A DNA stretch of 64,000 nt, taken from contig NZ_KB894530.1 of assembly GCF_000374465.1 (NCBI RefSeq), positions 126,501 through 190,500 of the forward strand. The letters run 5' to 3'. This DNA comes from Ahrensia kielensis DSM 5890 (GTDB lineage Bacteria > Pseudomonadota > Alphaproteobacteria > Rhizobiales > Rhizobiaceae). Both the position numbers and the translations under genes were made by a program. Position 1 is the first letter of the stretch, and each line of letters opens with the position of its first letter. The notes under the pieces were generated by a model. The model saw only the letters and a program-made list of their open reading frames with translations. It was not told the DNA's origin and made no database searches. This document shows, piece by piece, positions 16,152 to 26,194 of the stretch.

Positions 16152-16931
16152 TTAGCGCAGAACATTGTCGAGCAATGGCAATGCCAAAATGGAAGCGGCT
16201 AAAATCAGAGAAAAAGCAACGCGCTTATACAACACTTCGCTGGCGCCAATAAAAAATTTTGCGCCAATATGAAGGCCGATAAAATAAGGTAGCATGGCCA
16301 ATATGCCAAGCGCTATCGCTTCAGCTGTGAAGATTTGTCCGAAGTAATAACCGATCAAAATAATGATATCTGTCAGGAACAGATAGAAAATCATATTGGC
16401 GCGCACTTGTGCCGCTTTGTTATCGCCCGCCATCCAATAGAGCAGGGCAGGTGGGCCGGGTAGTCCTGCGGCAGCCCCCATAAAACCACTGGTTGCACCA
16501 ACGCTAACGGACACCGATTTGCTGCGTGGACCGCGATATTTAAAACCGCCCCACAAAAGAGTAACAGCCAGCATTATGGAAATACAAATGAACCAGCGCA
16601 TTGCGATTGGTTCGGCTGTTTTTAACACGTAAATGCCGAGCGGCATCAAAACCAAGTAACCAAGAACCAGTGGCAGCACTTCGCGCCATTGTGTTTTGTG
16701 GCGCGCTGACCAAGCAAGCGCTATTGCTGGCACGCTATCAATGATCGCGATAAGCGCTAGTGCAATTTTAGGCGTGAAGAGTGCGGCTGTGACAGGGCCG
16801 ACAAGCATGCCAGTTCCAAAACCTGAAAAGCCGCGCACAATGCCCGTTATGAACACAACACATAGAACAATCTGGCTAGCGGGATTGTTTAGGTGCGCAT
16901 AAATCAGTTCGATCAAATCATTGCTTTCCAA
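16152..16931 (-). CDS. TauE/SafE (DUF81) family permease
   Basis: 259-residue membrane protein with about eight hydrophobic segments. The internal repeat typical of this family is present: IVRGFSGFGTGMLVGPVTAA near the N-terminus and ATSGFMGAAAGLPGPPALLY in the middle. Family members export sulfite, sulfoacetate or related organosulfur anions; substrate here is unknown, and no sulfur genes lie nearby. Convergent with the methyl-accepting protein gene, 18 bases apart. Confidence 0.85.
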   Translation of the reverse strand: MESNDLIELIYAHLNNPASQIVLCVVFITGIVRGFSGFGTGMLVGPVTAALFTPKIALALIAIIDSVPAIALAWSARHKTQWREVLPLVLGYLVLMPLGIYVLKTAEPIAMRWFICISIMLAVTLLWGGFKYRGPRSKSVSVSVGATSGFMGAAAGLPGPPALLYWMAGDNKAAQVRANMIFYLFLTDIIILIGYYFGQIFTAEAIALGILAMLPYFIGLHIGAKFFIGASEVLYKRVAFSLILAASILALPLLDNVLR

Positions 16932-17187
16932 ATTCTGTCGGCAATCATGATATTGAGATACGCGCCGCTGCCATTTTTGAAGATTATGATATGATCTTTA
17001 AACAATATGCCACTGTTGTTTGGTGCCAGATTATAAAAATCTTCAAGCATAGAAGCCGTGGTCTGCATCGGTTGACTTGATTATGCGAATGCCCATGCGC
17101 TGGGTGTCTTGTGTAAGTCTGTAAAATGTTTCTGGTTTGTTCACTTTTGCCGATTATTGCGGTAAAGAGAATAAAACAGGTTTGAGC
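16932..17187. other. Intergenic region before ruvC
   Basis: About 256 bases between the divergent permease gene and ruvC. It must hold the promoters of both. No SOS box, RNA or strong repeat was recognised by eye. Confidence 0.4.
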
Positions 17188-17700
17188 ATGACAGAAGCGA
17201 TTCGCATTATCGGCATTGACCCCGGGCTTCAGCGCACCGGTTGGGGGATTATTGAATCTCTTGGCAATTCATTGAAGTTTATCGATTCTGGAACTGTTAC
17301 TTCGACCGCAAAGTTCGATTTGGCCTCGCGTTTGCGCGAATTGCACGATGGGTTGGTTGAAGTCATTCACACCAATATGCCGCAAGAGGCGGCGGTGGAA
17401 AACACATTTTCGAATGCCAATCCAGCATCCACGTTGAAGCTTGGCCAAGCACGGGGCATTGCGATGCTGGTGCCAGCATTATCGGGGTTGCCGGTTGAGG
17501 AATATGCACCGAACCAAGTCAAAAAATCGGTTATTGGTGTCGGCCACGGCGATAAAAAGCAGATTGCTATGATGGTGAAAGTATTGATGCCGCGCGCGCA
17601 GTTTTCAACCGAAGATGCTGCCGACGCATTGGCGATTGCAATATGTCATGCGCATATGCGTAAAGCACGACGTTTGGAAAAAAGGTTTGCATCGGCATGA
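17188..17700 (+). CDS. ruvC: Holliday junction resolvase RuvC
   Basis: Endonuclease that cuts Holliday junctions in recombination repair together with RuvAB. The catalytic acids are visible: D in [14 protein letters not shown] at the N-terminus, E in AAVENTFSN, and [14 protein letters not shown] near the C-terminus. 170 residues is normal. Start ATG 17188 follows GGTTTGAGC; an upstream in-frame ATG at 17137 would add an unconserved tail. The stop overlaps the ruvA start by four bases (ATGA). Confidence 0.95.
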   Translation: MTEAIRIIGIDPGLQRTGWGIIESLGNSLKFIDSGTVTSTAKFDLASRLRELHDGLVEVIHTNMPQEAAVENTFSNANPASTLKLGQARGIAMLVPALSGLPVEEYAPNQVKKSVIGVGHGDKKQIAMMVKVLMPRAQFSTEDAADALAIAICHAHMRKARRLEKRFASA

Positions 17701-18311
17701 TCGGAAAACTCAAAGGCACGGTTGATGAAATTGACGAAGACCACATTATTTTAGATGTGCACGGCGTTGGTTATGTCGCATTTTGTTCAGCGCGCACGCT
17801 CTCAAAAATGACGGCGGGCGAAGCGGCGGTGTTGCACATAGAAACCTATGTGCGCGAAGATCAGCTCAAGCTTTTTGGCTTTTCAACGGTTTTGGAGCGC
17901 GATTGGTTTCGCTTGTTGCAATCTGTGCAAGGCGTTGGCGCAAAGGTGGCGCTGGCTATTTTGTCGACGCTGACGCCATCTGATCTGGCAAACGCCATCG
18001 CGCTGCAAGACAAAGTCATGGTGGCACGTGCGCCCGGCATTGGACCAAAGGTTGCGCAGCGCATTGTCACCGAGCTTAAAAACAAGGCTCCTGCTTTTTC
18101 TGGCGAAGCGGCTGGCACGATGGGTTTAAAACAAGACCTTGGCGAAGGTGTCGCTTCCAGCGCTGTAACTGATGCGGTGTCGGCGCTTTCCAATCTTGGT
18201 TATTCACGCGAGCAGGCAGCCAATGCTGTTGGCGCAGCGTTGCGTGATGCAGGTGAAGATGCTGATAGCGCAAAGCTTATTAGGCTTGGCTTGAAGGAAT
18301 TGGCGCGGTGA
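17697..18311 (+). CDS. ruvA: Holliday junction DNA helicase subunit RuvA
   Basis: Junction-binding subunit that recruits the RuvB motor. 204 residues with the OB-fold N-terminus ([29 protein letters not shown]), the two helix-hairpin-helix motifs ([17 protein letters not shown] and [20 protein letters not shown]) and the C-terminal RuvB-binding domain [20 protein letters not shown]. Translationally coupled to ruvC. Confidence 0.95.
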   Translation: MIGKLKGTVDEIDEDHIILDVHGVGYVAFCSARTLSKMTAGEAAVLHIETYVREDQLKLFGFSTVLERDWFRLLQSVQGVGAKVALAILSTLTPSDLANAIALQDKVMVARAPGIGPKVAQRIVTELKNKAPAFSGEAAGTMGLKQDLGEGVASSAVTDAVSALSNLGYSREQAANAVGAALRDAGEDADSAKLIRLGLKELAR

Positions 18312-18336
18312 TTGTTTTTTCAGCTATCGTAAAATG

Positions 18337-18729
18337 ATGACATTTTCAGAAAAAGTTAGATGCGTTCTGGTCGCGGGCTTTTTAGGTCCGCTTATTGGCA
18401 CTTTTATATATAACGTCATCTATGTTGACTTTATCGCGTTTCATTTTGTGTACTTTTTATCGCTCATCTATTTAGCCGTGTGGTTTGTGCCAAGTGGATT
18501 AATCGGTGGATTTATTATGGTTGAATGGCGCAGGCGCTCGGGTTCAATGGACGTTATAAGAGCCGTTATCAGTGGCTTTTTAGGTGGTTTTATACCCGCA
18601 GTACTTATTGTCGGCTTGGTTTTGCCGGAAGCTTTCTGGTCAGGAACACTGATGATTAGCAGCTTGGGTGCCGTGACAGCGTTTATCCTATGGTGTAGCC
18701 GTGGCATGTTCGGATTAAAGGGACTTTGA
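18337..18729 (+). CDS. Small membrane protein between ruvA and ruvB
   Basis: 130-residue integral membrane protein with four probable helices ([60 protein letters not shown] and [15 protein letters not shown]). No family recognised. It lies inside the ruvCAB operon: 25 bases after ruvA and with its stop overlapping the ruvB start by one base (TGATG), so it is cotranscribed and probably coupled. A role in recombination is not implied; it may be a passenger. Confidence 0.65.
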   Translation: MTFSEKVRCVLVAGFLGPLIGTFIYNVIYVDFIAFHFVYFLSLIYLAVWFVPSGLIGGFIMVEWRRRSGSMDVIRAVISGFLGGFIPAVLIVGLVLPEAFWSGTLMISSLGAVTAFILWCSRGMFGLKGL

Positions 18730-19772
18730 TGAACGACGCTGACCGTATTATCGATGCCGAGAAAAAGGGCGAAGATTTTGACACTTCGCTACGGCCGCAA
18801 ACGCTTGATGATTTTACAGGTCAGAAAGCTGCGCGCGAAAATCTAAAAGTATTTATCGAAGCGGCCAAGAACCGCGGCGAAGCGCTAGACCATGTGCTTT
18901 TTGTTGGCCCTCCTGGGCTTGGCAAAACAACGCTTGCGCAAATTATGGCCAAGGAATTGGGTGTCAATTTCCGCTCCACATCTGGTCCGGTGATTGCCAA
19001 GGCGGGCGACCTTGCTGCGCTTTTGACAAACCTTGAAGAGCGCGATGTCTTGTTCATTGATGAGATACACCGGCTTAATCCAGCGGTTGAAGAAATTCTC
19101 TATCCAGCGATGGAAGATTATCAACTTGATCTGATTATCGGCGAGGGGCCTGCGGCGCGTTCAGTCAAAATTGATCTATCGAAATTTACACTTGTTGCGG
19201 CAACAACACGGCTTGGGCTTTTAACCACGCCTTTGCGCGATCGTTTCGGCATACCTGTGCGGCTTGAATTTTATACCGCCCAAGAGCTTGAGAAAATCGT
19301 GCGGCGCGGCGCGCGGATTATGGGCCTCAATATTGATGATGAGGGCGCGATGGAAATTGCCAAGCGCTCGCGAGGCACACCGCGTATTGCTGGGCGCTTG
19401 CTGCGCCGTGTGCGCGATTTTGCCGATGTTGCTAAATCCGGCGTTGTGACCAAAGATATTGCCGATAAGGCGCTTTCACGGCTCGAAGTTGATACGATTG
19501 GGCTGGATTCGCTTGACCGACGCTATCTCAATCAGATCGCTCGCAATTTTGGCGGCGGTCCGGTTGGTATTGAAACGATTGCCGCTGCGCTTTCAGAACC
19601 GCGTGATGCGATTGAAGATATTATCGAGCCTTATCTTATTCAGCAGGGCTTTATTCAGCGCACGCCGCGCGGCCGCGTTATGACACCGCGCGCTTGGGAC
19701 CATATGGGGCTGAAAGCGCCGTCTGATATGGCGGCAGTGCAGACGGGCTTGTTTGATGATGGTGATGCGTAA
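18729..19772 (+). CDS. ruvB: Holliday junction ATP-dependent helicase RuvB
   Basis: AAA+ motor for branch migration. 347 residues with Walker [13 protein letters not shown], Walker [14 protein letters not shown], sensor region [20 protein letters not shown], arginine finger area and the C-terminal winged helix ([20 protein letters not shown], then [16 protein letters not shown]). N-terminal [13 protein letters not shown] is typical. ATG 18729 is used; the in-frame TTG just before it is not needed. Confidence 0.95.
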   Translation: MNDADRIIDAEKKGEDFDTSLRPQTLDDFTGQKAARENLKVFIEAAKNRGEALDHVLFVGPPGLGKTTLAQIMAKELGVNFRSTSGPVIAKAGDLAALLTNLEERDVLFIDEIHRLNPAVEEILYPAMEDYQLDLIIGEGPAARSVKIDLSKFTLVAATTRLGLLTTPLRDRFGIPVRLEFYTAQELEKIVRRGARIMGLNIDDEGAMEIAKRSRGTPRIAGRLLRRVRDFADVAKSGVVTKDIADKALSRLEVDTIGLDSLDRRYLNQIARNFGGGPVGIETIAAALSEPRDAIEDIIEPYLIQQGFIQRTPRGRVMTPRAWDHMGLKAPSDMAAVQTGLFDDGDA

Positions 19773-19862
19773 TCAGCATCATTTGCGAACACAAGTTTTT
19801 GTGATTGGCTCTTGTGGATCAATTTCCGCAAAAGAGAGTTAGCTTGGGCAAAGGAGAAAGCC

Positions 19863-20417
19863 ATGCAGAACGATATTCAAACGCTGATTCCGCGCCAACC
19901 GGTTCCGGATCTTACATTGCCGCTTGTTGGAGGCGGTGAGTGGAGCCTTACGAATGAAGCGCCTGATACATTTTCAATTTTGATTTTTTATCGCGGATGG
20001 CACTGTCCTGTTTGCCGCAAACAGCTTGAAGAAGCCGAAGCGCTGGTTGAACAATTCGAGCAAAAGGGCGCAAAGCTAACTGCGATTTCGGTTGATGGAG
20101 AAGACCGCGCCAAGGAAATGCACGCCTCCGCCAAGCTTGATAAGTTGAAGCTTGCCTATGGTTTGACATTGGAACAAGCGCGCCAGTGGGGCTTATTCAT
20201 TTCGACAAGCCGCGGTTTGACATCTGTGAATGTTGAAGAGCCGATTAAATTTGCTGAACCGGGATTTTTCCTGATTAAGCCGGACAACACATTGTTCTAT
20301 TCCAGTGTGCAAAGTGCACCATGGGGTCGTCCGGCGCTTGAACCATTCCTCAATACGATCGATTTCATTGTTAATAAGAACTATCCTGCGCGCGGTGAAA
20401 TTATCACGCTGGACTAA
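19863..20417 (+). CDS. Peroxiredoxin-like (AhpC/TSA) thiol protein
   Basis: 184-residue thioredoxin-fold protein of the AhpC/TSA superfamily. The active-site segment is FYRGWHCPVCRKQLEEAEAL, with a CPVC motif, close to the alkyl hydroperoxide reductase/redoxin-like group with two cysteines spaced as in thioredoxins. It probably reduces peroxides or disulfides in the cytoplasm, as no signal peptide is present. AAGGAGAAAGCC precedes the ATG at 19863. Its stop overlaps the end of the convergent GH5 gene by 4 bases. Confidence 0.8.
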   Translation: MQNDIQTLIPRQPVPDLTLPLVGGGEWSLTNEAPDTFSILIFYRGWHCPVCRKQLEEAEALVEQFEQKGAKLTAISVDGEDRAKEMHASAKLDKLKLAYGLTLEQARQWGLFISTSRGLTSVNVEEPIKFAEPGFFLIKPDNTLFYSSVQSAPWGRPALEPFLNTIDFIVNKNYPARGEIITLD

Positions 20418-21685
20418 TTGTTTTTAGGTAAATCGAGTTCTTTTATAAGATCGCCCGGCATGGTCTGCCCGCCAAAGGTTTGTACCATGCCGAAGGCACC
20501 GCCAAACGACCACATTGACCAGCCAAATTCATATTTGTCTGCCAATGCGATCATGTCTTTTAGATAGGCAATGCGCCATTCAGACGGGATTTTGAAATCC
20601 TTGCCATATTCCTGCGCGATAAAACCAAACTCGCCTAGGAATATTTCGTCTGGCGCAATGTCATGACGGGCAGCCCATGTGGCAACTTTCTCAAATGGTT
20701 CTTCGAGCAATTCGACGAGGTCTTCGTCGCTGCCCCATTCTTCTAATTCATTGCGGATATACCAGCCAGCATTACTGCGCTCATCACCGCTCAATGTGCT
20801 GTCGATGTAGCGATCATTGTCATCTGGCAATGTGCGAATGGCCGGAGAGCTAAGCTGTGAAGGTGGATAGGGCAGGTTTTTAAATGCACTGACCGGTTTG
20901 CTGACCCAGCCTGCGCTTTGGTGGGTTAAGATAAACGGATCATAGGAATGAAAAGTCCAGATGATGTTTTTATCGCCAAACGCTTTAGGGTCAAGATTGA
21001 TCAGCCCTTGGGCAGAGGCATAACAGGCACCGGGAACGACCAAGGTAATTGTGTCGTTGGCTTTGCGCGCAGCATCATGAAGCTGAGTTGCTTGGGCCTG
21101 CCAAATTTTCATGTCGTCTGATGAACCACAATCATATTGCGGTTCATTGATGATTTCGAGCGCGACTTTTTCCGCGTCATAATCAGATAAGGTTTCAGCG
21201 ATTGAGGCAACCAGTTCTTTGTATTTCACAAAAATTAGGTCGTCATTCAAAATTTTACTCAGGCCAATTATCTCTACGTCCGGCCCATAAGTGATGGTGT
21301 GTAGATCGACGATGACTTTGAGGTCAGCATCTAAGATACGATCAATAGCGCGGTGCATGTTTTTGAGCAGCGTTTCGCGCCGGTTTTGATCTTCATCATG
21401 CAAGAAAATTGCTGGGTCGATGGGCATGCGAATTGTTGATAGGCCATCGCTACGGAGCGTTTGTATCGCCTCGTCAGAGACAAATTGCTGCCATTCGGGG
21501 AAGTTTGTGAGAACATCGTCATCGTTCCAGCGGCTTTCATTGGGCCATGTAACCCATTGATCCATGCTAATGCCGCGGCCAGCCTTAAAGGTGGCTGCAT
21601 AAGTCGGTGTGACATTGAATATCAATGTTACAGCGAGCACCGCAGCAATAAATCTTGCAATTAATATCTGTTTAAAGTCAATCAT
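20414..21685 (-). CDS. Glycoside hydrolase family 5 (cellulase-type) protein
   Basis: 423-residue secreted glycosidase. A signal peptide occupies residues 1 to about 30 (FIAAVLAVTLIFNVTPTYAA). The GH5 TIM barrel shows the acid/base glutamate in ALEIINEPQYD, the nucleophile glutamate in IFLGEFGFIAQEYG, and TIRMPIDP, DLHTITYG, WTFHSYDPF and GWSMWSFGGAFG at the usual barrel positions. The substrate (beta-glucan, mannan or a periplasmic glycan) cannot be told. The start at 21685 gives the signal peptide; its start codon sits directly against the first candidate ATG of the divergent ybgC (CATG). Confidence 0.85.
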   Translation of the reverse strand: MIDFKQILIARFIAAVLAVTLIFNVTPTYAATFKAGRGISMDQWVTWPNESRWNDDDVLTNFPEWQQFVSDEAIQTLRSDGLSTIRMPIDPAIFLHDEDQNRRETLLKNMHRAIDRILDADLKVIVDLHTITYGPDVEIIGLSKILNDDLIFVKYKELVASIAETLSDYDAEKVALEIINEPQYDCGSSDDMKIWQAQATQLHDAARKANDTITLVVPGACYASAQGLINLDPKAFGDKNIIWTFHSYDPFILTHQSAGWVSKPVSAFKNLPYPPSQLSSPAIRTLPDDNDRYIDSTLSGDERSNAGWYIRNELEEWGSDEDLVELLEEPFEKVATWAARHDIAPDEIFLGEFGFIAQEYGKDFKIPSEWRIAYLKDMIALADKYEFGWSMWSFGGAFGMVQTFGGQTMPGDLIKELDLPKNN

Positions 21686-21719
21686 GACGGGTAAATACCA
21701 CGCGAAACTGGATGCTGAC

Positions 21720-22202
21720 ATGACAAACTCTCAAAATGGTGAACGCGGCGAAGCTGTCTCGCTTTGCGGCATCATCGACGAAAAAACGCATCGGCTGATC
21801 GCGCGGGTATATTTTGCCGACACAGATTTTTCAGGCGCAGTGTATCACGGGCGATATCTTGAGTTTCTGGAGCGGGGGCGTTCTGATTTTTTGCGCTGCA
21901 TTGGTGTGCATCACAGCGATCTGTTGAACAATGATGAGGGCGCTTTGTTTTGGGTCGTGCGGCGCATGGAGCTTGATTTTAAAGCAAGCGCTTCCATCGA
22001 CGATATTTTGCAGATTGAAACGCAGCTGACATTTGTTGGCGGTGCGCGCTGTATGATGTCGCAAAAGATTTTGCGCGGTGATGATGTGCTGATTGAGGCT
22101 GAAGTAACCGCCGCTCTGATTAATAATGAGGGCAAGCCACGGCGTTTTCCGCAAGACTGGAAAGAAACCTTTGGCGCGCTTGTGGTGAGTGATTCTGATT
22201 GA
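21720..22202 (+). CDS. ybgC: YbgC-type acyl-CoA thioesterase (Tol-Pal cluster)
   Basis: Hotdog-fold thioesterase of 160 residues. The family signature is RVYFADTDFSGAVYHGRYLE followed by FLERGRSDFLR, with the catalytic aspartate in FADTDFSG. It is the first gene of the tol-pal cluster in many proteobacteria, where it is linked to envelope phospholipid metabolism. Start: ATG 21720 is preferred over ATG 21684, which abuts the divergent GH5 start codon; the family core begins about 27 residues after 21720. Confidence 0.85.
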   Translation: MTNSQNGERGEAVSLCGIIDEKTHRLIARVYFADTDFSGAVYHGRYLEFLERGRSDFLRCIGVHHSDLLNNDEGALFWVVRRMELDFKASASIDDILQIETQLTFVGGARCMMSQKILRGDDVLIEAEVTAALINNEGKPRRFPQDWKETFGALVVSDSD

Positions 22203-22408
22203 ATAAGTTAGAATCCTAAGACTCTTTTAAGGATAATGAGTTATTAATGCGCCTGAATGAGGCTGTGTCACGCTTGTGCCATTGTTTCACCTAATTTGTG
22301 CTCGAAGTGCCTGCTCATAATAAAGCTTAGGCGACTTACTTCACACAGCGCGCAATTTGCCGCCCGGTGACGTTAAACGCCGGGCGTTTCGATTCGAAGG
22401 ACTTTGAA

Positions 22409-23104
22409 ATGGAACACGACGTCTCGATTCTAGGCCTATTTCTACAGGCTGGCTTGATCGTGAAGATGGTGATGATCGGTTTGCTGGGGGCCTCTATTTG
22501 GACCTGGGCGATTGTTATTGATAAATCGATAGCCTTTAAGCGTATGCGCTCACAGCTCAACCGCTTTGAGGAAACCTTTTGGTCTGGTCAATCACTGGAA
22601 GAGCTTTACCGCACACTTGCGGACCGTAAAACGTCGGGCATGGGGTCTTTATTTGTTGCTGCAATGCGCGAATGGAAAAAATCCTATGAGCGCGGCGCAC
22701 GTTCGCCGATTAGCCTGCAAAGCCGTATTGACCGCGCAATGGATGTCGCATTGATGCGCGAGATGGACAAGCTTGAGGCACGCCTTGGCTTTTTGGCTTC
22801 TGTTGGCTCGATTGCTGTGTATGTCGGTCTTTTCGGTACGGTTATCGGTATTATGACATCGTTCCAAGCGATTGCGGGTTCTGATTCAACCAACCTTGCT
22901 GTCGTGGCACCTGGTATCGCAGAAGCGCTATTGGCAACGGCTATTGGTCTGTTGGCCGCTATTCCAGCACTGCTTGCTTATAACAAGCTGACAACTGATG
23001 CCGGTAAGATCGGTTCGCGCTTAGAAGCTTTTGCCGATGAATTTTCAGGCATCTTATCACGCCAGATTGATGAGCGTGCATCACAGCGAACAGCTGCGGA
23101 GTAA
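22409..23104 (+). CDS. tolQ: Tol-Pal system proton channel TolQ
   Basis: Inner-membrane proton channel subunit of the Tol-Pal system, which constricts the outer membrane at division. 231 residues, three transmembrane helices: about 12-35 (LIVKMVMIGLLGASIWTWAI), 127-150 (ASVGSIAVYVGLFGTVIGIM) and 165-190 (APGIAEALLATAIGLLAAIP). ATG 22409 follows GAAGGAC. tolR starts 5 bases after the stop. Confidence 0.95.
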   Translation: MEHDVSILGLFLQAGLIVKMVMIGLLGASIWTWAIVIDKSIAFKRMRSQLNRFEETFWSGQSLEELYRTLADRKTSGMGSLFVAAMREWKKSYERGARSPISLQSRIDRAMDVALMREMDKLEARLGFLASVGSIAVYVGLFGTVIGIMTSFQAIAGSDSTNLAVVAPGIAEALLATAIGLLAAIPALLAYNKLTTDAGKIGSRLEAFADEFSGILSRQIDERASQRTAAE

Positions 23105-23109
23105 TTTTT

Positions 23110-23556
23110 ATGGCTGGTTCTGCCGGATACGTATCTCGCCGCAAACGCAACCGCCGCTCAGCAGGCGCGCGCCCGATTGCGGAAATTAACGTAACGCCTT
23201 TCGTGGACGTTATGCTGGTGCTGCTTATCATCTTTATGGTGGCTGCACCTTTGCTAACTGTTGGCGTGCCTATTGATTTGCCTGAAACACAGGCAAAAGC
23301 ACTTAATTCTGACACACAGCCGATTACAATTTCGGTTAATCAAAGCGGCGAAATCTTTCTACAAGAAACAGCGATTGCGATTGAGGAAGTTGTGCCCAAA
23401 CTCGAAGCGATTGCTGAAACCGGTTATGATGAGCGTATTTATATTCGCGGTGATCAATCAGCTGACTATGGCACGATCATGAAAGTTATGGGCCGTATTA
23501 ATCAAGCAGGGTACAAAAATATTGGCCTTGTGACGCTTCAGGAAAGCGACGGGTAA
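23110..23556 (+). CDS. tolR: Tol-Pal system protein TolR
   Basis: Second stator subunit (ExbD/TolR family), 148 residues. A basic cytoplasmic N-terminus leads to one transmembrane helix (VTPFVDVMLVLLIIFMVAAP) containing the essential aspartate in FVDVMLVLL; a periplasmic domain follows. Sits 5 bases after tolQ and 4 bases before tolA. Confidence 0.95.
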   Translation: MAGSAGYVSRRKRNRRSAGARPIAEINVTPFVDVMLVLLIIFMVAAPLLTVGVPIDLPETQAKALNSDTQPITISVNQSGEIFLQETAIAIEEVVPKLEAIAETGYDERIYIRGDQSADYGTIMKVMGRINQAGYKNIGLVTLQESDG

Positions 23557-23560
23557 TAAG

Positions 23561-24631
23561 ATGCGCGCGGGTCTAGCCTCATCGGTTACACTACACGTAC
23601 TGGTTCTTGGATGGGGGCTGGTCAGCCTCAGTGCGCCTGCATCATTTGAAGTAGATGATGTTGAAGCATTGCCGATTGAACTGGTTACGATTCAGGAATT
23701 AACGCAGATTCAGGAAGGTGCGCAGGATGCGCCTAAAGATGGGCCAGCTTCGCTTGCGCCAACTGAACCGCCAAAACCTGACCCTGATGCTGTGAATACG
23801 GGCAATCAGGAAAAAGATCAGTCAACGCCTGAAACTGAAACGCAAAAAGCAGTGGAAGTCGAAGAGGCGCGTTTGCCAGACCCGTCGCAGGTTCCTGTGC
23901 CGCGTCCTGCACCGCGCGAAGAACCAAAGCCGGTTGTTGAAGAAAAACCTGAGCCGGTGGCGACACCTGCCACTGAAGTTGCACCAAAACCTGAACCAAA
24001 AGAAGAAGTGGTCGAAGACGCGGTTGAAGAATTAATCGCGAAAGCTGAACCGCAGCCTGTGCCAGATGAAGCGCCGAAAAGCGTGCAATTGCCAGATCAA
24101 TTGCCAACACCGGCTGCTCGTCCAGAAAAACCGCAAGCGCAAACAGCTAAAACACCCGAGCGCAAAAAAGAAGAAACGCAACAAGCGCAATCTTCGACAA
24201 CAAAAGAAAAAACAGAAGAAAAGTCTGATGAAGTGGCATCACTCTTGAACCGTGAAAAAGGTTCAGGCGGTGGTTCGAAAGCCAATAATCAAAAAGCTTC
24301 TGCTGGCGGCAAGAAAACCACAAGCGGCAATACGTTGACGCAAAGCGAGATGGATTCTCTGCGCGGTCAGATTCAATCATGCTGGAGCATTCCAGCCAGT
24401 GCGCAGGGCGAAGTGGGCTTGAAAGTTTCCGTTCAGTTCCAACTTAACCAATCAGCGCAACTTGAAGGCAAACCACGGGTGACGACATCATCTGGCAACC
24501 GCCAACTTGATGACAGTGCCGTGCGCGCTGTGGCACGTTGTGGTAGTAAAGGTTTTCAGTTGCCTAGCGATAAATATGACAGCTGGCGCGATGTGGTCGT
24601 GAACTTTGACCCATCCGAGATGTTTAGATGA
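23561..24631 (+). CDS. tolA: Cell envelope integrity protein TolA
   Basis: Links the inner-membrane TolQR motor to TolB and Pal. 356 residues: one N-terminal transmembrane helix ([20 protein letters not shown]), a long Pro/Glu/Lys-rich periplasmic linker (about residues 60-245) and a C-terminal TonB-like domain (about 260-356: [20 protein letters not shown], then [13 protein letters not shown]). The linker is of low complexity at DNA level. The stop overlaps an ATG that may start tolB (ATGA). Confidence 0.9.
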   Translation: MRAGLASSVTLHVLVLGWGLVSLSAPASFEVDDVEALPIELVTIQELTQIQEGAQDAPKDGPASLAPTEPPKPDPDAVNTGNQEKDQSTPETETQKAVEVEEARLPDPSQVPVPRPAPREEPKPVVEEKPEPVATPATEVAPKPEPKEEVVEDAVEELIAKAEPQPVPDEAPKSVQLPDQLPTPAARPEKPQAQTAKTPERKKEETQQAQSSTTKEKTEEKSDEVASLLNREKGSGGGSKANNQKASAGGKKTTSGNTLTQSEMDSLRGQIQSCWSIPASAQGEVGLKVSVQFQLNQSAQLEGKPRVTTSSGNRQLDDSAVRAVARCGSKGFQLPSDKYDSWRDVVVNFDPSEMFR

Positions 24632-24696
24632 CACAATTGACCGCTACAAAAATCAAAATGCGTGATAAAACGCTTGGTCTAAAGAGGAATAGTTTA

Positions 24697-26016
24697 ATGT
24701 TGAAGACAGCATCGATCCGTTTGCTACGCCCGATGGTTATGACCATCGCCGCGATCATTATGCTTACGCTCCCAGCACGCGCGCTGGTCGAGATCGACAT
24801 CAATAAGGGTAATATCGAACCGCTACCGATAGCGATTACCGATTTTATTTCTGGTGATGGTATTGGCGCAAAGATTAGCCAAGTGGTAGAAGCCGACCTT
24901 CGGCGTTCGGGGCTTTTTGCACCGATTGATAAGGCGGCTTTTATTGAAAAAGTCAGCAATCCTGATGCTGCGCCACGCTTTGAAGACTGGAAAGTTATCA
25001 ATGCGCAGGCGCTTGTTACTGGCCGTGTGACCGATGAAGGGGGCCGTTTGAAAGCGGAATTCCGCCTTTGGGATACATTTGTTGGTGAACAAATGGCAGG
25101 CGAGCAGTTTTTTACAACCGGTGAAAACTGGCGCCGTGTGGCCCATATTATTGCAGATGCGATTTATGAACGGCTAACGGGGGAAAAAGGTTATTTTGAC
25201 TCGCGTGTTGTGTTCGTTAGCGAATCTGGCCCGAAAACCAACCGCGTTAAAAAATTGGCTATTATGGATCAAGATGGTGCCAATGTGCGCAATCTGACCA
25301 ATGGCGGCGATCTTGTTTTAACACCGCGCTTTTCACCATCACGCCAAGAAATCACCTATATGGATTTTGCTGGTGGTCAGCCTAAAGTTTATTTGTTGCA
25401 ATTGGAAACCGGCCAGCGCGAGCTTGTGGGTGATTTTCCAGGCATGACATTTAGCCCGCGGTTTTCTCCTGATGGTTCAAAAGTAATAATGAGCTTGCAG
25501 CAGGAAGATGGTAACGCGAATATCTATTCCATGGATTTGGGCTCGCGCAATACAACGCGTCTGACGAACTCACCATCGATTGATACATCACCTTCTTATT
25601 CGCCAGATGGTAGCCAGATTGTGTTTGAATCTGACCGTGGCGGCCGTCAGCAGCTCTATGTTATGGGCGCAGGCGGGGGCGGCGGTGCAACGCGCATATC
25701 GTTTGGTAATGGTTCTTATTCCACACCAGTATGGTCACCGCGCGGCGATCTGATTGCCTTTACCAAACAGTCCGGCGGCCAGTTTTCTATCGGGGTTATG
25801 CGTCCTGATGGTTCAGGTGAGCGCATTTTGACAACTGGCTTTCACAATGAGGGACCGACATGGGCACCCAATGGCCGTGTGTTGATGTTCTTCCGCCAAG
25901 GTTCGGGCTCTGCAGGGCCGCAGCTTTATTCAATTGATCTGACTGGCCGTAATGAACAGAAGATCGAAACACCGAATTACGGCTCTGATCCGGCATGGTC
26001 GCCTTTACTTGATTGA
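24697..26016 (+). CDS. tolB: Tol-Pal system beta-propeller protein TolB
   Basis: Periplasmic protein that cycles between Pal and TolA. The mature protein has the N-terminal domain ([20 protein letters not shown]) and a C-terminal six-bladed propeller with repeated [46 protein letters not shown] blades. ATG 24697 gives a normal signal peptide ([17 protein letters not shown]) behind AAGAGG; ATG 24628, overlapping the tolA stop, would add 23 residues before it and is the alternative. Confidence 0.93.
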   Translation: MLKTASIRLLRPMVMTIAAIIMLTLPARALVEIDINKGNIEPLPIAITDFISGDGIGAKISQVVEADLRRSGLFAPIDKAAFIEKVSNPDAAPRFEDWKVINAQALVTGRVTDEGGRLKAEFRLWDTFVGEQMAGEQFFTTGENWRRVAHIIADAIYERLTGEKGYFDSRVVFVSESGPKTNRVKKLAIMDQDGANVRNLTNGGDLVLTPRFSPSRQEITYMDFAGGQPKVYLLQLETGQRELVGDFPGMTFSPRFSPDGSKVIMSLQQEDGNANIYSMDLGSRNTTRLTNSPSIDTSPSYSPDGSQIVFESDRGGRQQLYVMGAGGGGGATRISFGNGSYSTPVWSPRGDLIAFTKQSGGQFSIGVMRPDGSGERILTTGFHNEGPTWAPNGRVLMFFRQGSGSAGPQLYSIDLTGRNEQKIETPNYGSDPAWSPLLD

Positions 26017-26043
26017 GGCAAAAATTTGCCTTGTGCCGTTAAT

Positions 26044-26076
26044 TTGCCGCATTTCTCGCACAGGGGCATGCGGCAA
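26044..26076 (+). other. Intercistronic hairpin tolB-pal
   Basis: Inverted repeat with 9-bp arms TTGCCGCAT and ATGCGGCAA and a 15-base loop, 28 bases past the tolB stop and before pal. No T-run. It probably stabilises the tolB mRNA end or tunes the strong expression expected of pal. Confidence 0.45.
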
Positions 26077-26194
26077 CAGCGGTTCTTGGCTGATTTACTT
26101 AATTTCTCGGTAACCATCTCTCTTGAGTGGCCGTTAACGCAAATAAGGTTATCAAAAGATAACCCAAACCAATAAGATTGAAGAGGAAAAGGCC

